Assembly (NCBI GenBank): GCA_021107755.1
Contig: JAIOSF010000017.1
Span: 1 to 46,451 of the forward strand
Source of the DNA: Arcobacteraceae bacterium
Lineage (GTDB): Bacteria > Campylobacterota > Campylobacteria > Campylobacterales > Arcobacteraceae
Length of the DNA: 46,451 nucleotides
Reading direction: 5' to 3'
Both the position numbers and the translations under genes were made by a program. This document shows positions 43,985 to 46,451 of this stretch, piece by piece; position 1 is the first letter of the stretch; every line of letters starts with the position of its first letter. The notes under the pieces were generated by a model that did not search any database, was not told where the DNA came from, and saw nothing but the letters and a program-made list of their open reading frames with translations.

Positions 43985-45145
43985 ATGATAAAAAATGTAA
44001 AAAATAAAAAGACAATACCTTTTTTTAGACCAACAATAGATGAAGAGGAAAAAGCACAAGTTCAATCTGTGTTGAATTTAGAAACAGGAACAACAAGTAA
44101 AGTTGAAGAGCTTGAGGAAGAGTTGCAAAATTTTATAGGAGCTAAGCATGCAATAGCTACAAATAATGCAACATCAGCCTTACACTTAGCTCTAAGTGCA
44201 ATGGAATTAAAAAGAGCCGATAAAGTTTTAATGAGTGTTAACTCTTTTGTAAATCTTCCAGAAACTGTAAGACACTTTGATGCAGAGCCTATTTTTATAG
44301 ATATAGAGTCAAATGGATTTAATATTGACCTAGATAAGCTTGAGGCATATTTAGAGGAAAACAATAGTAAAAAACTACGAGCTTTAATGGTGACTTTTGT
44401 TGGTGGTGAAGTTCCAGATTTAAATAGAATTTATGCAATAGCTAAAAAATATGACATCATAGTAATAGAAGATGCTACAAGTGCATTGGGTGCTATGTAT
44501 GAAGAGCAAATGGTAGGTTCTTTAGAAGCTGATATGACAATTTTTTCAACAAATTATTCAAATAGTAAAACAGCTATTAGTAGAGGTGGATTTATTGTTA
44601 CTAATGATGAACAACTAGCAATTCAAGCAAAGCTTTTAAGAACACATGCTATAAACAGTAGTTTTGATGAGTTTGGTAACTTAGATTATATTTATGATGT
44701 AGTTGATATTGGTTATAAGTATGATATGACAGAATTAGAAGCAGCTTTTAACCTTGCTCAATTTTATAAGACAAATAGTTTTTGTGAAAGAAGACAAGAG
44801 ATAGCAGCTATTTATAATGAAAAGCTTGCAGGACTAAAGCATATCACTCTACCACATTTTGATGAGGAACATATTTTTAGTCAATATATTATAAAAGTAA
44901 GTAAAAATAGAGATGGTTTTGCAAGAGTTTTAAAAGAGAAAGGTGTATCAACAGGATTACACTATATCCCTTTACATCTTTTAACATATTACAAAAAGAA
45001 ATATAAATTAAAAATAACAACATTTGGGAATGCTTTAACAACTTATGGGCAAATTTTATCGCTTCCAATCTATCCTGCTATGAGTGATGAGGATGTTGAG
45101 TATGTATGTGATACTATAAAGAGTGTAGCACAAGAGTGGATTTAG
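43985..45145 (+). CDS. DegT/DnrJ/EryC1/StrS family aminotransferase
   Basis: PLP-dependent sugar aminotransferase type, acting on a nucleotide-linked keto-sugar. FFRPTIDEEEK starts the fold; ATNNATSALHLAL is the phosphate-binding region; IVIEDATSALGA holds the cofactor-contacting Asp; the lysine in FSTNYSNSKTAISRGG would hold PLP. 386 residues. In this context (before lpxK) a role in surface polysaccharide or lipid A-linked sugar is possible, but the substrate is unknown. AAAGGGACACAAT precedes the ATG. It overlaps lpxK by 10 bases. Confidence 0.88.
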   Translation: MIKNVKNKKTIPFFRPTIDEEEKAQVQSVLNLETGTTSKVEELEEELQNFIGAKHAIATNNATSALHLALSAMELKRADKVLMSVNSFVNLPETVRHFDAEPIFIDIESNGFNIDLDKLEAYLEENNSKKLRALMVTFVGGEVPDLNRIYAIAKKYDIIVIEDATSALGAMYEEQMVGSLEADMTIFSTNYSNSKTAISRGGFIVTNDEQLAIQAKLLRTHAINSSFDEFGNLDYIYDVVDIGYKYDMTELEAAFNLAQFYKTNSFCERRQEIAAIYNEKLAGLKHITLPHFDEEHIFSQYIIKVSKNRDGFARVLKEKGVSTGLHYIPLHLLTYYKKKYKLKITTFGNALTTYGQILSLPIYPAMSDEDVEYVCDTIKSVAQEWI

Positions 45146-46110
45146 GTTTAAAAAAAAGCTTCTTTATAAAATGGATTGAACAATATCTATTTTTTCCAAC
45201 ACCTTTTCAAAGGTTAGTTGGAGTTTTATTTCTCCCCTTTACTGTTTTATATTGTGTTATCACTGCATATCAAAGATTATCAAAAAAAACTATTGATTTA
45301 GGGATACCTGTTATTAGTGTTGGAAATTTACTTATTGGTGGAACTGGAAAAACTCCTGTTATCATTGCTTTAGCAAAAGAAAAAGAAAATATAGCTGTGG
45401 TTTTACGAGGATATGGAAGAGAGTCAAAAGGGCTCTTTGTGGTATCACAAAATGGAAAGATAAAAGAAAATATTCAAACAAGTGGTGATGAAGCTATGCT
45501 TTTAGCAAAGAGCCTACCAAAAGCCACGATAATTGTAAGTGAAAATAGAACAGATGGTGTTCTAAAAGCAAGAGAGTTAGGGTGTAAAGTGGTTTTTTTA
45601 GATGATGGATATAGACATCATGAGATAGAAAAGTTTGATATACTACTACGACCAAAAGAAGAACCTACAAATATTTTTTGTCTTCCTAGTGGTGGATATA
45701 GAGATACTAAAATGATGTATTCTTTTGCTAATTTAGTTTTAAAAGAGGATGTGGATTTTACTAGAACGGTTACTTTAAAAAAATCAAATGTTATAGTAGA
45801 AAAGTTACCAGAAGATGTAGTACTTGTTACTGCTATATCAAAAGCGTATAGACTTTTAGAATATCTACCAGAAAATATTTCAACAGTTATTTTTGAAGAT
45901 CATCATACTTTCACACAAGAAGATATTGATATGATAACTACAAAATATCCAAAAAGTGCAATTATTACAACAGCCAAAGATATGGTAAAACTAGAGCAGT
46001 TTGATTTACAAGATATCTACTTAATGGATTTAGAAGTACAAATAGATAGTAAGGCTATACAATCAATTGAAAACTATATTACGCCCAAATCTGCAGATGA
46101 GGTGTATTAG
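45136..46110 (+). CDS. lpxK: Tetraacyldisaccharide 4'-kinase
   Basis: Inner-membrane kinase that phosphorylates the lipid A precursor at the 4' position. N-terminal membrane-associated helix (about 10-45), then the P-loop in VGNLLIGGTGKTPV (GGTGKT at 68-73), the LRGYGRESKG motif and the family motif LDDGYRHHEI. 324 residues. The start is GTG at 45136, overlapping the aminotransferase end. It shows an outer membrane with lipid A. Confidence 0.94.
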   Translation: MDLGLKKSFFIKWIEQYLFFPTPFQRLVGVLFLPFTVLYCVITAYQRLSKKTIDLGIPVISVGNLLIGGTGKTPVIIALAKEKENIAVVLRGYGRESKGLFVVSQNGKIKENIQTSGDEAMLLAKSLPKATIIVSENRTDGVLKARELGCKVVFLDDGYRHHEIEKFDILLRPKEEPTNIFCLPSGGYRDTKMMYSFANLVLKEDVDFTRTVTLKKSNVIVEKLPEDVVLVTAISKAYRLLEYLPENISTVIFEDHHTFTQEDIDMITTKYPKSAIITTAKDMVKLEQFDLQDIYLMDLEVQIDSKAIQSIENYITPKSADEVY

Positions 46111-46451
46111 ATACAGCATCAACAATATCGTGTCTTGTAACAACACCTAAAATATTTTCTTCCCCATCTACTACAGGGATTGCATTGAGATTAAAATCTA
46201 TCATAACTTTTGCTACTCTTCTTATATCAGATATAGGATCTGTAGTGATAATTTTATTTTTTGTAATTTGGGATATTGGGGTATGATTGATATTTTTAGT
46301 TTCAATATTGTTCATAAGATAGTTTAAAATATCATGTTTTGTCACCATTCCTTTGAGATGATTGAAATTATCAGCTTGAATGAGAAGCTGTTGTACTTCA
46401 TTTTCTTGCATCATCTCAAAACATTCACCAATAGTTTTATTATCATTAATA
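46079..46451 (-). CDS. CBS-domain pair protein (5' end beyond window)
   Basis: The frame is open on the minus strand from the window edge; the visible 123 residues contain most of two CBS domains: INDNKTIGECFEMM and LKGMVTKHDILNYL in the first, ISDIRRVAKVMIDFNLNAIPVVD and ILGVVTRHDIVDAV in the second. CBS pairs bind adenine nucleotides and regulate attached or partner proteins. The ATG at 46414 lies within the first domain, so the real start is outside. It overlaps the end of lpxK by 32 bases, convergently. Confidence 0.85.
   Translation of the reverse strand, partial: INDNKTIGECFEMMQENEVQQLLIQADNFNHLKGMVTKHDILNYLMNNIETKNINHTPISQITKNKIITTDPISDIRRVAKVMIDFNLNAIPVVDGEENILGVVTRHDIVDAVSNTPHLQIWA

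Overview
This AT-rich window comes from a bacterium of the phylum Campylobacterota (former Epsilonproteobacteria), most likely an Arcobacter-type member. Pointers are the glcD gene next to a pgbA-like gene (the arrangement of Helicobacter pylori), the folD-lepB pair known from Campylobacter, a DUF1104-like exported protein, a succinate dehydrogenase of the SdhABE type with an HdrB-like third subunit, a helical-bimodular chemoreceptor, and many A/T-rich two-component and HD-GYP genes. The exact genus is inferred. I saw no rRNA, tRNA, CRISPR array, insertion sequence or integrase.

Layout. 1-2320 (minus): 5' part of a chemoreceptor, then thiol peroxidase tpx. 2442-4318 (plus): rRNA methyltransferase tlyA and an exported TPR/trypsin-like protease. 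4488-7408 (plus): ribosomal/RNA polymerase operon rpmJ-rpsM-rpsK-rpsD-rpoA-rplQ with a structured leader and a clear terminator. 7597-15380 (plus): an HD-GYP phosphodiesterase, dnaE, the methionine genes metY-metX, xseB and a membrane-anchored unknown. 15431-20512: a zinc-ribbon unknown, a 42-residue membrane peptide with its own promoter, then on the minus strand fliP, a YihY-family protein, glcD, a PgbA-like exported protein and a Tat-exported HiPIP-like protein. 20772-27656 (minus): a decayed bioD copy, a lipoprotein gene, intact bioD, and a tight run of genes (coiled-coil membrane protein, HD hydrolase, small membrane protein, rpiB, lepB, folD), then a membrane-anchored HNH protein and superoxide reductase.

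27816-33260 (plus): a signalling cluster with a PAS sensor kinase, two receiver proteins and a receiver/HD-GYP/degenerate-GGDEF protein that is broken in two. 33263-38095 (minus): sdhA, sdhB and the HdrB-like subunit, preceded by a gene that looks like sdhB and the C-terminal half of the HdrB-like subunit fused together, without a single cysteine. 38244-43058 (minus): two small c-type cytochromes, a two-component system, a DUF1104-like protein and a Na/phosphate-cotransporter-like protein. 43207-46451: nadE, a DegT-type aminotransferase and lpxK on the plus strand, then a CBS-domain protein on the minus strand cut off by the window end.

The most unusual item is the cysteine-free SdhB/SdhE-like fusion at 37025-38095, which keeps the shape of two iron-sulfur proteins but has lost every cluster ligand, and sits directly upstream of the functional complex. 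Other points are two candidate leaderless mRNAs (tlyA and dnaE) with identical promoter-to-ATG geometry, a bioD remnant separated from intact bioD by a lipoprotein gene, and the broken receiver/HD-GYP gene. All functional calls rest on motifs read by eye; no database search was possible.
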